Below are positions 27,043-36,405 of a stretch of DNA of 64,000 nucleotides, one piece after another. Within the stretch, counting starts at the first letter, position 1, and each line of letters begins with the position of its first letter. The notes beneath the pieces are model-generated. The model was given only the letters and a program-made list of their open reading frames with translations. It ran no database searches and was not told where the DNA came from. The position numbers and the translations under genes are program-made. Source of the DNA: Acinetobacter geminorum (GTDB taxonomy: Bacteria > Pseudomonadota > Gammaproteobacteria > Pseudomonadales > Moraxellaceae); NCBI RefSeq assembly GCF_013009345.1, contig NZ_JABELE010000013.1, positions 1-64,000 of the forward strand, given 5' to 3'.

Positions 27043-28362
27043 TTAATGTTCTTTGATTTTTGAATGGTGCTTGGTGTCTTTCATAAAAATATAAATAATG
27101 AGAGAAATGAAGATCATGATACTTACATAAATAAAGTACCAAGATTCATGCCCAGCCTCTTTAAAACTTAAAGCAAAGAACTCTGCTGTTCCGCCAAATA
27201 ATGTATTGGCAATCGCGTAAGGTAATGCAACTCCTAAAGCACGAATGTGCGCAGGGAAAAGTTCTGCTTTCACTACAGCATTAATTGAAGTGTAGCCAGT
27301 CACCATTACGAGACCTCCAAAACATAACCAGAAAGCTGTCCAATAGTTATGTGTATTTGCGAGTGCATCAAATAGAACGTATGTGAATAAAACACCTGTT
27401 ATTCCGAAGAAAATCATAAGGGGTTTTCGACCAATGCGATCTGATAAAGCACCTGCTACAGGCTGTAGACACATAAAAATAAATAGCGCTAAAGTTGTAA
27501 TTTGAGTGGCTTCAGGTTTGGTAAATCCAGAAGTATTGACTAAATATTTTTGCAGATAGGTCGTGTAAGTATAAAAAGCTAAAGTCCCGCCAGCTGTTAA
27601 AAATAATACTGTGAAAGCTTCTTTAGGGTAATGTTTAAATAAAGCAAACATGCCTGATTTTGGCTGGTCTGTCTCTGCCTGAGCATTTTTAAAAGATTGA
27701 GTTTCTAGTAGGCCACGTCGAATACGGAAAACTACAATCGCAAGTAAAGCCCCGATAAAGAATGGGATACGCCATCCCCAATCATGTAGTTGTTCTTCAG
27801 TTAATACCATTTGTAATATTAATAGAACACATAGTGCTGTGAGTTGCCCAGCAATCAAGGTGACATATTGGAAACTAGAGAAAAAACCACGTCGATTTCT
27901 CTCAGCCATTTCACTTAAATAGGTAGCACTAGCACCATATTCACCGCCTACACTTAAACCTTGAATTAAACGAGCGACAACTAAAAGAAGAGGGGCAAAT
28001 ACACCAATACTTTCATAACTTGGTGTCACGGCAATAAGCAGCGAACCTATACACATTAAAGTGACGGAAAGGGTCAGACCCGCTTTACGACCTTTACGGT
28101 CGGAATAGATTCCCATAATCCATGCACCGATTGGGCGCATTAAAAAGCCTACAGCAAAAATTGCGGCCGCTTGAAGGAGCTGAGCTGTCTGGCTACCTTT
28201 CGGGAAAAAAGCATGAGCAAAATAGAGCGTAAATGCTGCATATACATACCAGTCATACCATTCAACAAGGTTACCGGCAGAACCGCCCAAAATGGATTTT
28301 AGACGAGTTTTTGTATCTAAATTAGAATGTGGAGTTGTTGCGGTAGAAGGTTGATCAACCAT
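27043..28362 (-). CDS. MFS transporter, metabolite:H+ symporter family (KgtP/ProP-like)
   Basis: 439 residues from ATG 28362 (GGAG 9 bp upstream; an ATG at 28374 is possible). Twelve hydrophobic segments. Family markers: GNLVEWYDWYVYAAF in helix 1, the loop 2-3 motif GIYSDRKGRKAGL, QGLSVGGEYGASATYLSE in helix 4-5, and GALSDRIGRKPLM after helix 8. This is the subfamily of alpha-ketoglutarate, proline/betaine, citrate and shikimate permeases; the substrate here cannot be read. The 385 bp up to glpK hold only AT-rich DNA with no clear frame. Confidence 0.88.
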   Translation of the reverse strand: MVDQPSTATTPHSNLDTKTRLKSILGGSAGNLVEWYDWYVYAAFTLYFAHAFFPKGSQTAQLLQAAAIFAVGFLMRPIGAWIMGIYSDRKGRKAGLTLSVTLMCIGSLLIAVTPSYESIGVFAPLLLVVARLIQGLSVGGEYGASATYLSEMAERNRRGFFSSFQYVTLIAGQLTALCVLLILQMVLTEEQLHDWGWRIPFFIGALLAIVVFRIRRGLLETQSFKNAQAETDQPKSGMFALFKHYPKEAFTVLFLTAGGTLAFYTYTTYLQKYLVNTSGFTKPEATQITTLALFIFMCLQPVAGALSDRIGRKPLMIFFGITGVLFTYVLFDALANTHNYWTAFWLCFGGLVMVTGYTSINAVVKAELFPAHIRALGVALPYAIANTLFGGTAEFFALSFKEAGHESWYFIYVSIMIFISLIIYIFMKDTKHHSKIKEH

Positions 28363-28747
28363 GAGTCGCTCCATGTTTCGCTTGGGTTGAATGCTAAAAA
28401 AGAGAAGATTTATTCCGTTTTTACATATTTTCTAGAGGAGTATTTCACTTTATTTTTTTTATGTCTGTAAAACAATGTTTATTATTTAAGCAAAGGAATA
28501 AGTTGAATATTTATATGATTTCAAATTAGCCGATTAGTCCATTTTTATGATCTTATTCGGTTATTTAGCCTATTATTTTTTTCCAAATAGTAAAAACTAA
28601 TAAAGAATGAGTAGAGTTTGGGCGAAGAAAACCTATATGCTTTAAAAATAATGATATATTCCAAAGAAAATTTTAAATAAATACAGTTAGGCATGATGTC
28701 TTGGCATTGTGGACTAGATGTGTGTGGATAATGAAAGGGACATTCAG

Positions 28748-30256
28748 ATGTCAAATTGCCTGAAAAAATATATTATTGCTTTTGATCAGGGAACAACGAG
28801 TTCAAGAGCAATTGTTTTAGACCATGATGCTAACGTTATAAGTATTGCTCAAAAAGAATTTACCCAGATTTATCCGCAGCCTGGCTGGGTCGAGCATGAC
28901 CCTATGGAAATTTGGGCTACGCAAAGTGCTGTGTGGGTAGAGGCTCTAGCTCAAGCAGGCATTAAGAGTGAGCAAGTTGCAGCAATTGGGATTACAAATC
29001 AGCGTGAAACCACAATTGTTTGGGATAAAAAAACAGGCAAGCCTATTTACAATGCGATTGTTTGGCAAAGTCGACAAACGACTGAGATATGCAATCAATT
29101 GCATAAAGCAGGATGGCAAGAATACATACGTAAAACAACGGGTTTGGTGATTGATCCGTATTTTTCGGCCACAAAAATTAAATGGATTTTAGACCATGTT
29201 GAAGGAAGCCGTGAACGTGCTGAGCGAGGAGAGTTGTTGTTCGGTACGGTGGATACTTGGTTAATCTGGAAACTAACCAATGGTACAGTCCATGTCACTG
29301 ATTTTACCAATGCTTCACGAACTATGCTGTTTGATATCGAAAAGCTAGAATGGGATGAAAAACTTTTACAAGTTTTAGATATTCCTCGAGCAATGTTACC
29401 CGAAGTACGTAGCTCATCTGAGGTTTATGGATATACACATACCATTAGTGGGCAAGAAGTTGGTATCCCCATTGCAGGAATCGCAGGTGATCAACAAGCC
29501 GCACTGTTTGGTCAAATGTGTGTTGAGTCTGGTCAGGCAAAAAATACCTACGGCACAGGCTGTTTTCTATTAATGAACACAGGTAAGAAGATTGTCCGGT
29601 CAGAACATGGATTACTAACTACTATTGCATGTGGTGCGAGTGGTGAGGTGAACTATGCCTTAGAGGGCGCCGTGTTTAATGGTGGTTCTTGCGTGCAGTG
29701 GTTACGCGATGAATTAAAAGTCATTAAGAATGCTAAAGACTCTGAGCTTTATGCAACACGTGTGAAAGACAGTAACGGTGTATATGTTGTACCTGCTTTT
29801 ACAGGGTTAGGTGCACCGTATTGGGACCCAAATGCGCGAGGAGCAATTTTTGGTCTCACACGTGGAGCCAGTATTGAACATATTATTCGTGCAACTTTAG
29901 AGTCTATTGCTTTTCAAACCCGAGATGTTTTGGATGCAATGCAGCAAGATGCAGAAGAAAAGCTCCGTACACTCCGTGTTGATGGGGGAGTGACGGAAAA
30001 TAATTTCTTAATGCAATTTCAGGCCGATATTTTAGCAACACCAGTAGAACGTCCAATAATGAAAGAAACCACAGCTTTGGGTGCAGCTTTCCTTGCTGGA
30101 CTGGCGACGGGTTTCTGGCAAGATCTACAAGAGTTAAGAAATAAATCTGCCATAGAAAAGGTATTCGAGCCAAAAATGTCTTCTGAACAATCAGAAATTA
30201 TTTATAAAGGTTGGCTCAAGGCAGTTAAGCGTAGTCAAAGTTGGGCTGAGGATTAA
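28748..30256 (+). CDS. glpK: Glycerol kinase
   Basis: 502 residues from ATG 28748, which follows AAAGGGA; an upstream ATG at 28718 lacks a site. It phosphorylates glycerol to sn-glycerol-3-phosphate, trapping it in the cell. FGGY-kinase signatures: AFDQGTTSSRAI at the N-terminus, GITNQRETT, YGTGCFLLMNTG and VDGGVTENNFLMQFQADIL. No glycerol facilitator gene (glpF) is adjacent. glpD follows after 154 bp. Confidence 0.98.
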   Translation: MSNCLKKYIIAFDQGTTSSRAIVLDHDANVISIAQKEFTQIYPQPGWVEHDPMEIWATQSAVWVEALAQAGIKSEQVAAIGITNQRETTIVWDKKTGKPIYNAIVWQSRQTTEICNQLHKAGWQEYIRKTTGLVIDPYFSATKIKWILDHVEGSRERAERGELLFGTVDTWLIWKLTNGTVHVTDFTNASRTMLFDIEKLEWDEKLLQVLDIPRAMLPEVRSSSEVYGYTHTISGQEVGIPIAGIAGDQQAALFGQMCVESGQAKNTYGTGCFLLMNTGKKIVRSEHGLLTTIACGASGEVNYALEGAVFNGGSCVQWLRDELKVIKNAKDSELYATRVKDSNGVYVVPAFTGLGAPYWDPNARGAIFGLTRGASIEHIIRATLESIAFQTRDVLDAMQQDAEEKLRTLRVDGGVTENNFLMQFQADILATPVERPIMKETTALGAAFLAGLATGFWQDLQELRNKSAIEKVFEPKMSSEQSEIIYKGWLKAVKRSQSWAED

Positions 30257-30410
30257 TTCATTCTTTAATTGGTTGAATTCAATAGTAGGGTAATCAATTA
30301 ACGGTTAAATACTTGGTTATTTAAAATTGATTATTCTACTTTTTTGATTGTTGTTTCTTCAATTTGGTGTTTTAATTTTTATAAGATCAACAATAAAAAG
30401 AAAATGAGAA

Positions 30411-31928
30411 ATGAAAATACAGCCTAATGATTATTCAAAAATATATGACATTGCCGTGATTGGTGGTGGTATTAATGGTGTTGGTATTGCTAATGATGCT
30501 GCAGGCCGTGGACTATCGGTATTTTTATGTGAAAAAGATGATTTAGCTAGTCACACCTCATCTGCTAGCAGCAAATTAATCCATGGTGGTCTGCGCTATT
30601 TAGAGCATAAAGAATTTCGACTGGTTAGAGAAGCTTTAGCAGAGCGTGAAGTGTTGTTGGCTAAAGCTCCACATATTATTAAACCAATGCGCTTTATTAT
30701 GCCTCATCGACCACATTTACGTCCTGCATGGTTAATTCGGGCGGGCTTGTTTTTTTATGATCATTTGGGAAAACGAGAAAAATTATTAGGTTCAAATCTT
30801 ATTTATTTCAAAGAAAATAGTCCTTTAAAACCGGCTATAACGCGTGGTTTTGAATATTCTGACTGTACTGTAGATGATGCACGTCTTGTGGTGTTAAATG
30901 CATTGCAGGCCAAAGAGAAAGGTGCCAAAGTCGTAACACGTACGCATTGTATTAAAGCTTATAGGGAACAAGAGCTGTGGCATCTGGAGTTACAAAGTGG
31001 AGCAGAGTTTTACCAGATACGTGCAAGAGCTTTAGTGAATGCAGCAGGCCCTTGGGTTGAAGAAATTATTAGTGAAAATCTGAAGCTAAAATCGCCATAT
31101 CGAATTAGGCTGATCCAAGGAAGTCATATTGTTGTGCCAAAATTATATGACTGTCATAAAGCCTTCATTATGCAAAACGAAGATCGACGCATTGTGTTTG
31201 CAATTCCATATTTAGAAAAATATACACTAATTGGCACGACCGATCAGGAATATACAGGTGATCCACAAAAGGTAGAGATCACAGAGGTAGAAATAGATTA
31301 CCTCTTAACAGTGACCAATTCACATTTTAAAAAGCAGTTAACTCGAGCTGATATTGTAAGTCAGTACTCGGGTGTACGTGCTTTATGTGATGATGAGTCT
31401 GATAATCCTTCAGTGATCACACGTGACTATACTTTGGCGCTACAAGCAGAAGAGAGAAAGCCACCATTGTTATCTGTGTTTGGTGGCAAGATCACAACTT
31501 ACCGAAAATTAGCCGAAGCTGCTTTAGAGCATTTGTCTGCGTTTTTTAATGACATGGCAGAAGAGTGGACTGCAGTTGAGCCATTACCTGGTGCTGAAAA
31601 CTGGACAACACTAGATGATTTAACGCATCAGATTCAGGCACGTGTAAGTGGAGTGTCTGAATCACTTGCTAACCGTTGGGCGCATGCATACGGCACAAGA
31701 GTCTGGAATATGCTCCGAGAGAAAAATGCAATAGAGCAATTAGGCCAGAATTTTGGAAATGATTTATTTGAATGCGAAGTCAAATATTTATGTGAATATG
31801 AATGGGCGACTACTGCTGAGGATATATTGTGGCGTAGAACAAAACTAGGTCTAGAATTTGATGAAAAACAGGTAAAAATATTAGAAGCTTATTTATCTGA
31901 GCGTCGACAAAAAGACGATGCCGCATAA
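30411..31928 (+). CDS. glpD: Aerobic glycerol-3-phosphate dehydrogenase
   Basis: 505 residues. Membrane-associated FAD enzyme oxidising glycerol-3-phosphate to dihydroxyacetone phosphate with electrons to quinone. FAD-binding IAVIGGGINGVGIANDAAGRG at residues 10-30, GlpD signatures SSKLIHGGLRYLEHKEF and GTTDQEYTGDP, and SVFGGKITTYRKLAE; a C-terminal helical domain follows. Start ATG 30411 follows a GAGAAATGA-type weak site. Acts directly after GlpK. Confidence 0.97.
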   Translation: MKIQPNDYSKIYDIAVIGGGINGVGIANDAAGRGLSVFLCEKDDLASHTSSASSKLIHGGLRYLEHKEFRLVREALAEREVLLAKAPHIIKPMRFIMPHRPHLRPAWLIRAGLFFYDHLGKREKLLGSNLIYFKENSPLKPAITRGFEYSDCTVDDARLVVLNALQAKEKGAKVVTRTHCIKAYREQELWHLELQSGAEFYQIRARALVNAAGPWVEEIISENLKLKSPYRIRLIQGSHIVVPKLYDCHKAFIMQNEDRRIVFAIPYLEKYTLIGTTDQEYTGDPQKVEITEVEIDYLLTVTNSHFKKQLTRADIVSQYSGVRALCDDESDNPSVITRDYTLALQAEERKPPLLSVFGGKITTYRKLAEAALEHLSAFFNDMAEEWTAVEPLPGAENWTTLDDLTHQIQARVSGVSESLANRWAHAYGTRVWNMLREKNAIEQLGQNFGNDLFECEVKYLCEYEWATTAEDILWRRTKLGLEFDEKQVKILEAYLSERRQKDDAA

Positions 31929-31929
31929 T

Positions 31930-31957
31930 AAAAAAAGTCGCACATGGCGACCTTTTT
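31930..31957. terminator. Bidirectional terminator between glpD and pckG
   Basis: GTCGC-acatg-GCGAC hairpin with A/T runs on both sides, between convergent genes. Confidence 0.85.
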
Positions 31958-31969
31958 TATATATAGCAA

Positions 31970-33802
31970 TTAGAAGCCAGTTTTTACAGCTTCAAGTAAA
32001 GCTGCTTGACGTTCTTTTAATGCTTTCGGTAAGCGATCACCGAGTTTATTAAATAAATCAGTGTGGCTTTCAATTTCAGTAATCCACTGATCTTTATCTT
32101 GAGCTGTGATTAGATCAAATTCTTCTTTAGAGAATTCAGTACCTTCCCAGTTCAAGTCGTCATATGTTGGAACAAGACCAATTGGAGTTTCAACAGCGTT
32201 TGCACGACCTTCACAACGATCAATGATCCACTCAAGAACACGCATGTTTTGACCGAAACCAGGCCATACGAAGTTGCCTTCAGCATCACGACGGAACCAG
32301 TTTACATTGAAGATTTTTGGTAATTTATTACCAGCTGCTTCAGCTTTTGTACTTACTTGTTGACCAAGGCTTAACCAGTGATCAAAGTAGTCAGCCATGT
32401 TATAGCCAGCAAATGGAAGCATCGCGAATGGGTCACGACGAACGATACCTTGTTGACCAACAGCAGCAGCAGTAGTTTCAGAACCCATAGTTGCCGCTTT
32501 ATATACACCATCAACCCAGTCGAAAGCTTCAGAAACTAAAGGAACTGTATCTGCGCGGCGACCGCCGAAGATAAATGCAGAAATTGGAACGCCTGCTGGA
32601 TTTTCCCAGTCAGCATCGATAGAAGGGCATTGACCAGCTGCAACAGTGAAGCGAGCATTTGGATGCGCTGCTTTTTCACCATTTACGTGAGGTTGGCCTT
32701 TCCAGTTAGTTAAGTTTGTTGGAACTTCTTTAGAAAGACCTTCCCACCATACTTGACCATCTTCAGTTACCGCTACGTTTGTATAGATAACATCTTTATG
32801 AAGAGTTGCCATACAGTTCGGGTTAGTCTTGGTGTTTGTACCAGGAGCTACACCAAAGAAACCAGCTTCAGGATTAATCGCATATAAACGACCATCTTCA
32901 CCTGGTTTGATCCAAGCAATATCGTCACCTACAGTTTCGATTTTCCAACCTTCATAACCTGCAGGTGGAATTAACATTGCAAAGTTTGTTTTACCACATG
33001 CAGAAGGGAATGCTGCAGCGATGTAGTGTTTTTCACCTTGAGGGTTAGTTACACCAAGAATAAGCATGTGTTCAGCTAACCAACCTTGTTCGCGTCCCAT
33101 GACAGAAGCGATACGAAGAGCTAAACATTTTTTGCCAAGTAATGCGTTACCGCCGTAACCAGAACCGAAAGACCAGATTTCACGAGTTTCTGGGTAATGA
33201 ACGATATATTTTTCAGGGTTACATGGCCAAGCAACGTCTTTTTGACCTTCAGCAAGTGGAGCACCCACTGTATGTACACAAGGAACAAACTCACCGTCTG
33301 TACCTAATACGTCATAAACTGCTTTACCCATACGTGCCATTTTACGCATGCTAACAGCAACATAAGGAGAGTCAGTTAATTCGATACCGATATGAGCAAT
33401 ATGGCTACCAAGTGGGCCCATAGAGAAAGGAACAACGTACATCGTACGGCCTTTCATTGAACCGTCAAATAAACCGTTTAACTTTTCACGCATAACAGCT
33501 GGATCTTCCCAGTTGTTTGTCGCACCAGCATCTTCTTTATTTTGAGAGCAGATGTAAGTACGGTCTTCAACACGTGCAACGTCAGATGGGTCAGAATTTG
33601 CAAGATAAGAACCAGGATGTTTTTCTTGGTTTAATTGCTGCATGGTGCCGTTAGCGATCATCAAGTCGATTAGACGTTGATATTCTTCTTCGCTTCCGTC
33701 ACACCATTCGATTTTTGCTGGTTTGGTTAAGTTTGCAATTTCTTCAACCCATGCAATAAGCTTAGGATGACGAACGAATTCTGGTGCGTTCACTGTGGTC
33801 AT
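31970..33802 (-). CDS. pckG: Phosphoenolpyruvate carboxykinase (GTP)
   Basis: 610 residues, the GTP-dependent type rather than the ATP-type PckA of enterics. Converts oxaloacetate to phosphoenolpyruvate for gluconeogenesis, essential for growth on acetate or amino acids as is typical of Acinetobacter. Visible: the PSACGKTNFAM P-loop with the active-site Cys, FGSGYGGNALLGKKC, the guanine-binding region WFRRDAEGNFVWPGFG, and the Mn-binding DDIAW. The 5' flank contains TGTAC-AAC-GTACA (33823-33835). Confidence 0.98.
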   Translation of the reverse strand: MTTVNAPEFVRHPKLIAWVEEIANLTKPAKIEWCDGSEEEYQRLIDLMIANGTMQQLNQEKHPGSYLANSDPSDVARVEDRTYICSQNKEDAGATNNWEDPAVMREKLNGLFDGSMKGRTMYVVPFSMGPLGSHIAHIGIELTDSPYVAVSMRKMARMGKAVYDVLGTDGEFVPCVHTVGAPLAEGQKDVAWPCNPEKYIVHYPETREIWSFGSGYGGNALLGKKCLALRIASVMGREQGWLAEHMLILGVTNPQGEKHYIAAAFPSACGKTNFAMLIPPAGYEGWKIETVGDDIAWIKPGEDGRLYAINPEAGFFGVAPGTNTKTNPNCMATLHKDVIYTNVAVTEDGQVWWEGLSKEVPTNLTNWKGQPHVNGEKAAHPNARFTVAAGQCPSIDADWENPAGVPISAFIFGGRRADTVPLVSEAFDWVDGVYKAATMGSETTAAAVGQQGIVRRDPFAMLPFAGYNMADYFDHWLSLGQQVSTKAEAAGNKLPKIFNVNWFRRDAEGNFVWPGFGQNMRVLEWIIDRCEGRANAVETPIGLVPTYDDLNWEGTEFSKEEFDLITAQDKDQWITEIESHTDLFNKLGDRLPKALKERQAALLEAVKTGF

Positions 33803-33822
33803 GGTGAGGCCTATTCAAAATA

Positions 33823-33835
33823 TGTACAACGTACA
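33823..33835. promoter_or_regulatory. Short palindrome upstream of pckG, possible operator
   Basis: TGTAC-AAC-GTACA, perfect 5-bp arms, 21 bp upstream of the pckG start codon. Its position could allow a regulator to control pckG; none is identified. The remaining 350 bp to the next gene is very AT-rich with no frame or strong motif. Confidence 0.3.
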
Positions 33836-34193
33836 AGTCATTCATTGAGAGGTACAATGAAAGATCAAATAAAAAAGTGGCTGTATTAAAGCACAAAATC
33901 ACAAAAAAAATAAGACTAAAGACTAAGAAATAGATATTTTACTTTTTTGTTTTTTTCTTATTTAAATCATTAGCTTGTAGTTTTTTGCAATATCTTATTC
34001 TCGATATTTTTATGTTGTATGTGTGTTATTTATATTATTTATTTCTTTAAAAATCAATATCTTGATTCTTATTTTTTTCTTGAGAATTATTATTGATTAA
34101 ACAAATGATCTTCATTCAAAATTTGCATAAAGAGACTTTTATTAGGCGTTTTTATATACAATATTCAGGACGAATCCCTCTAAGATAATAAAA

Positions 34194-35132
34194 ATGCGGA
34201 CTTTAAAACCTCTCTCTATCATTTATAACCAAAAGTCGGGTTTTCATGCGTCAAAACATGAAGATATGTATGAACAGTTAATGACTGTGTTCACCGAATT
34301 TGGTTTCGAAATACAAGTTTTTGAATTAGCCGAAGATGTGTCTTTTGAGGATTTAATGAATCAAGTGATACATCGGCATAGTCAAAATGCAAATTTAGGT
34401 GTTGTTGTTGCAGCGGGTGGGGATGGGACTTTAAATGCGGTAGCATCAAAACTTAGACATACTCATATTCCAATGGGAATATTACCTTTGGGAACTTTTA
34501 ATTATGTTGCTAAAGTTTTGGGTATTCCTTTAGATTTGTTAGAAGCTGCTGAAGTCATCGCTACAGGTACACCACGCTCTGTACATATTGCGACAATTAA
34601 TGACCATGTTTATTTGAATAATGCGAGTCTAGGACTTTATCCATTATTTATAAAAAAACGTGAGCTTTATAATAAATACTTAGGGCGTTTACCTTTACAT
34701 GCTTATACCTCAGCTTTGGATGTCTTATTAAGAGAAAATAAATCCATGAAACTTTCCGTCACAGTTGATGGCAAGAAATATCCGGTCAAAACACCTTTAA
34801 TTTTCTTTGGTAATAATCAGTTGCAGTTATGTGATATGAAACTAAGAATTGCCGATTGTGCTGCACAAGGACGAGTTGCAGGAGTGGTTATTACGAAAAG
34901 TGATAGGCTTAGTTTATTAAACATGTTATGGCAGTGGATACAAGGCAAAGTAGAAGAGGCACAAGATGTTTATAGTTTTTGTGCAGATCATGTGATGGTT
35001 GATTGTGCAAAAAAATCAAAACTTACCGTGGCTTTAGATGGGGAAATATTAGAGATGAAAACACCTTTAAACTTCTCTGTAGAAAAGAATGCTTTAAATA
35101 TTATGGTGCCAAATGTTGTTACATCTGTCTGA
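34194..35132 (+). CDS. Diacylglycerol-kinase-catalytic-domain lipid kinase (YegS/DagK type)
   Basis: 312 residues. The ATP-binding AAGGDGTLNAVASKL (near residue 82) and PLGTFNYVAKVLGIP (near 107) are the core DAGK_cat motifs; the second beta domain carries LNNASLGLYP and TVALDGEILEM. It probably phosphorylates a lipid such as diacylglycerol or a sphingoid base at the membrane. Start ATG 34194. The gene overlaps the next by 20 bp, so expression is coupled. Confidence 0.88.
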   Translation: MRTLKPLSIIYNQKSGFHASKHEDMYEQLMTVFTEFGFEIQVFELAEDVSFEDLMNQVIHRHSQNANLGVVVAAGGDGTLNAVASKLRHTHIPMGILPLGTFNYVAKVLGIPLDLLEAAEVIATGTPRSVHIATINDHVYLNNASLGLYPLFIKKRELYNKYLGRLPLHAYTSALDVLLRENKSMKLSVTVDGKKYPVKTPLIFFGNNQLQLCDMKLRIADCAAQGRVAGVVITKSDRLSLLNMLWQWIQGKVEEAQDVYSFCADHVMVDCAKKSKLTVALDGEILEMKTPLNFSVEKNALNIMVPNVVTSV

Positions 35133-35871
35133 TCTGCATTTTGGAACAGAAGTTGAGGCATGTTTAGATGCAATCCGACTTTTTTGCACTCAACATAAAC
35201 CTGAAGTCATTGTGGTGAGTGGTGATATTACTCAACGTGCCCGATATCAACAGTTTTATAAATGCCGTCAGTTTTTAGATAACCTTAATATTCCTTATCT
35301 TGTTGTTCCTGGTAACCACGATATTCCGTTGTACCATGTCTGGAATCGTTTTTTTTCACCATTTACTCGCTACCAATATTTTTTTGGCCAGCTTGAACCG
35401 ACTTTAGAAACTGAACATTTTTATATTGTTGGGGTGAATAGTATTCGCCGTCGTTATCATACTCGTGGACATATTTCGATTGAACAAATTCAGACGACTT
35501 ATGAGCGATTACAGCAAGGGCCAGCGGATAAAATCAAATTAGTTGTTTTCCATCAGCCTTTTTATACTCCACCTGATGATGAGCATGGTATTAAAGATTG
35601 TCCTGTATTAGGAAAAATGGCACTCGAAAAATGGAGTACAACAGGACTATTTGGAATGTTACACGGGCATTTACATAAAACTGCTGTATACGATTTGACA
35701 CAAATTTATCAATTAAAGATAGATCATCCTATTTATGATATTCATGCAGGAACAGCGACTTCTAGCCGTTTGCATTATCATGTTCCGAATAGTTTTAATG
35801 TCATTTCAAATGAAGGAAAAATTAATCATTATTGGTTTAATAAGCAGTTGGCTGAATTCACTTCTGATTGA
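35113..35871 (+). CDS. Calcineurin-like metallophosphoesterase
   Basis: 252 residues with the full metal-site series: LHLSDLHFG (near residue 3), VVSGDITQRA, VPGNHDIPLYHVWN, VVFHQPF and LHGHLHKT. The start lies within the 3' end of the lipid kinase gene (20-bp overlap), a strong sign of translational coupling. Likely a phosphodiesterase acting on lipid headgroups or nucleotides; the pairing with a lipid kinase suggests lipid or second-messenger turnover, which is inference. Confidence 0.88.
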   Translation: MLLHLSDLHFGTEVEACLDAIRLFCTQHKPEVIVVSGDITQRARYQQFYKCRQFLDNLNIPYLVVPGNHDIPLYHVWNRFFSPFTRYQYFFGQLEPTLETEHFYIVGVNSIRRRYHTRGHISIEQIQTTYERLQQGPADKIKLVVFHQPFYTPPDDEHGIKDCPVLGKMALEKWSTTGLFGMLHGHLHKTAVYDLTQIYQLKIDHPIYDIHAGTATSSRLHYHVPNSFNVISNEGKINHYWFNKQLAEFTSD

Positions 35872-35945
35872 TTTGGTTTAGATGAGTTTAAATATTTGAT
35901 TGTGTAAAAAATATTCAAAAAATAGAAAAATTTTTCTTATTTCCC

Positions 35946-35973
35946 CTTGAAGCCTTTTTTTTCATCCCCACAA
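35946..35973 (+). promoter_or_regulatory. Sigma-32 heat-shock promoter of groES-groEL
   Basis: CTTGAA at 35946-35951, 14-bp spacer, CCCCACAA at 35966-35973: close to the sigma-32 consensus CTTGAAA-N(11-16)-CCCCATNT. It lies 84 bp before the groES start codon. Confidence 0.85.
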
Positions 35974-36056
35974 AAGTGACATCTAAATATTTTGTTATTG
36001 CTCTGGATTAAAGCAATAACGATTAATCAAAAAGACTTAGTCTGATGGAGTTAATT

Positions 36057-36347
36057 ATGAGCAACATTCGTCCATTACATGATCGCGTTGTAATTCGTCG
36101 CGTAGAAGAAGAAACCAAAACTGCTGGCGGTATTTTACTTCCAGGTTCTGCTGCTGAAAAACCATCTCAAGGTGAAGTAATTGCAGTAGGTAATGGTCAA
36201 ATCACTGAGAATGGCGTACGTGCTTTGGATGTTAAAGTTGGTGACAAAGTATTGTTTGGTACTTATGCAGGTACAACAGTGAAAGTAAGTGGTGAAGAAC
36301 TCTTAATCATGAAAGAGTCAGACATTTTAGCTGTGTTGGAAGGCTAA
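36057..36347 (+). CDS. groES: Co-chaperonin GroES
   Basis: 96 residues from ATG 36057 (MSNIRPLHDRVVIRR), with GGAG upstream; an in-frame ATG 12 bp earlier is before the site. GroES caps the GroEL chamber. The mobile loop region (VEEETKTAGGILLPGSAAEKPSQGEVIAVG) and the C-terminal MKESDILAVLEG are canonical. First gene of the sigma-32 operon. Confidence 0.98.
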   Translation: MSNIRPLHDRVVIRRVEEETKTAGGILLPGSAAEKPSQGEVIAVGNGQITENGVRALDVKVGDKVLFGTYAGTTVKVSGEELLIMKESDILAVLEG

Positions 36348-36405
36348 TCAATCCATAACTCAATTCATTATCAGATTCAGTATTTAAAAAGATTCGGAGT
36401 TTAAT

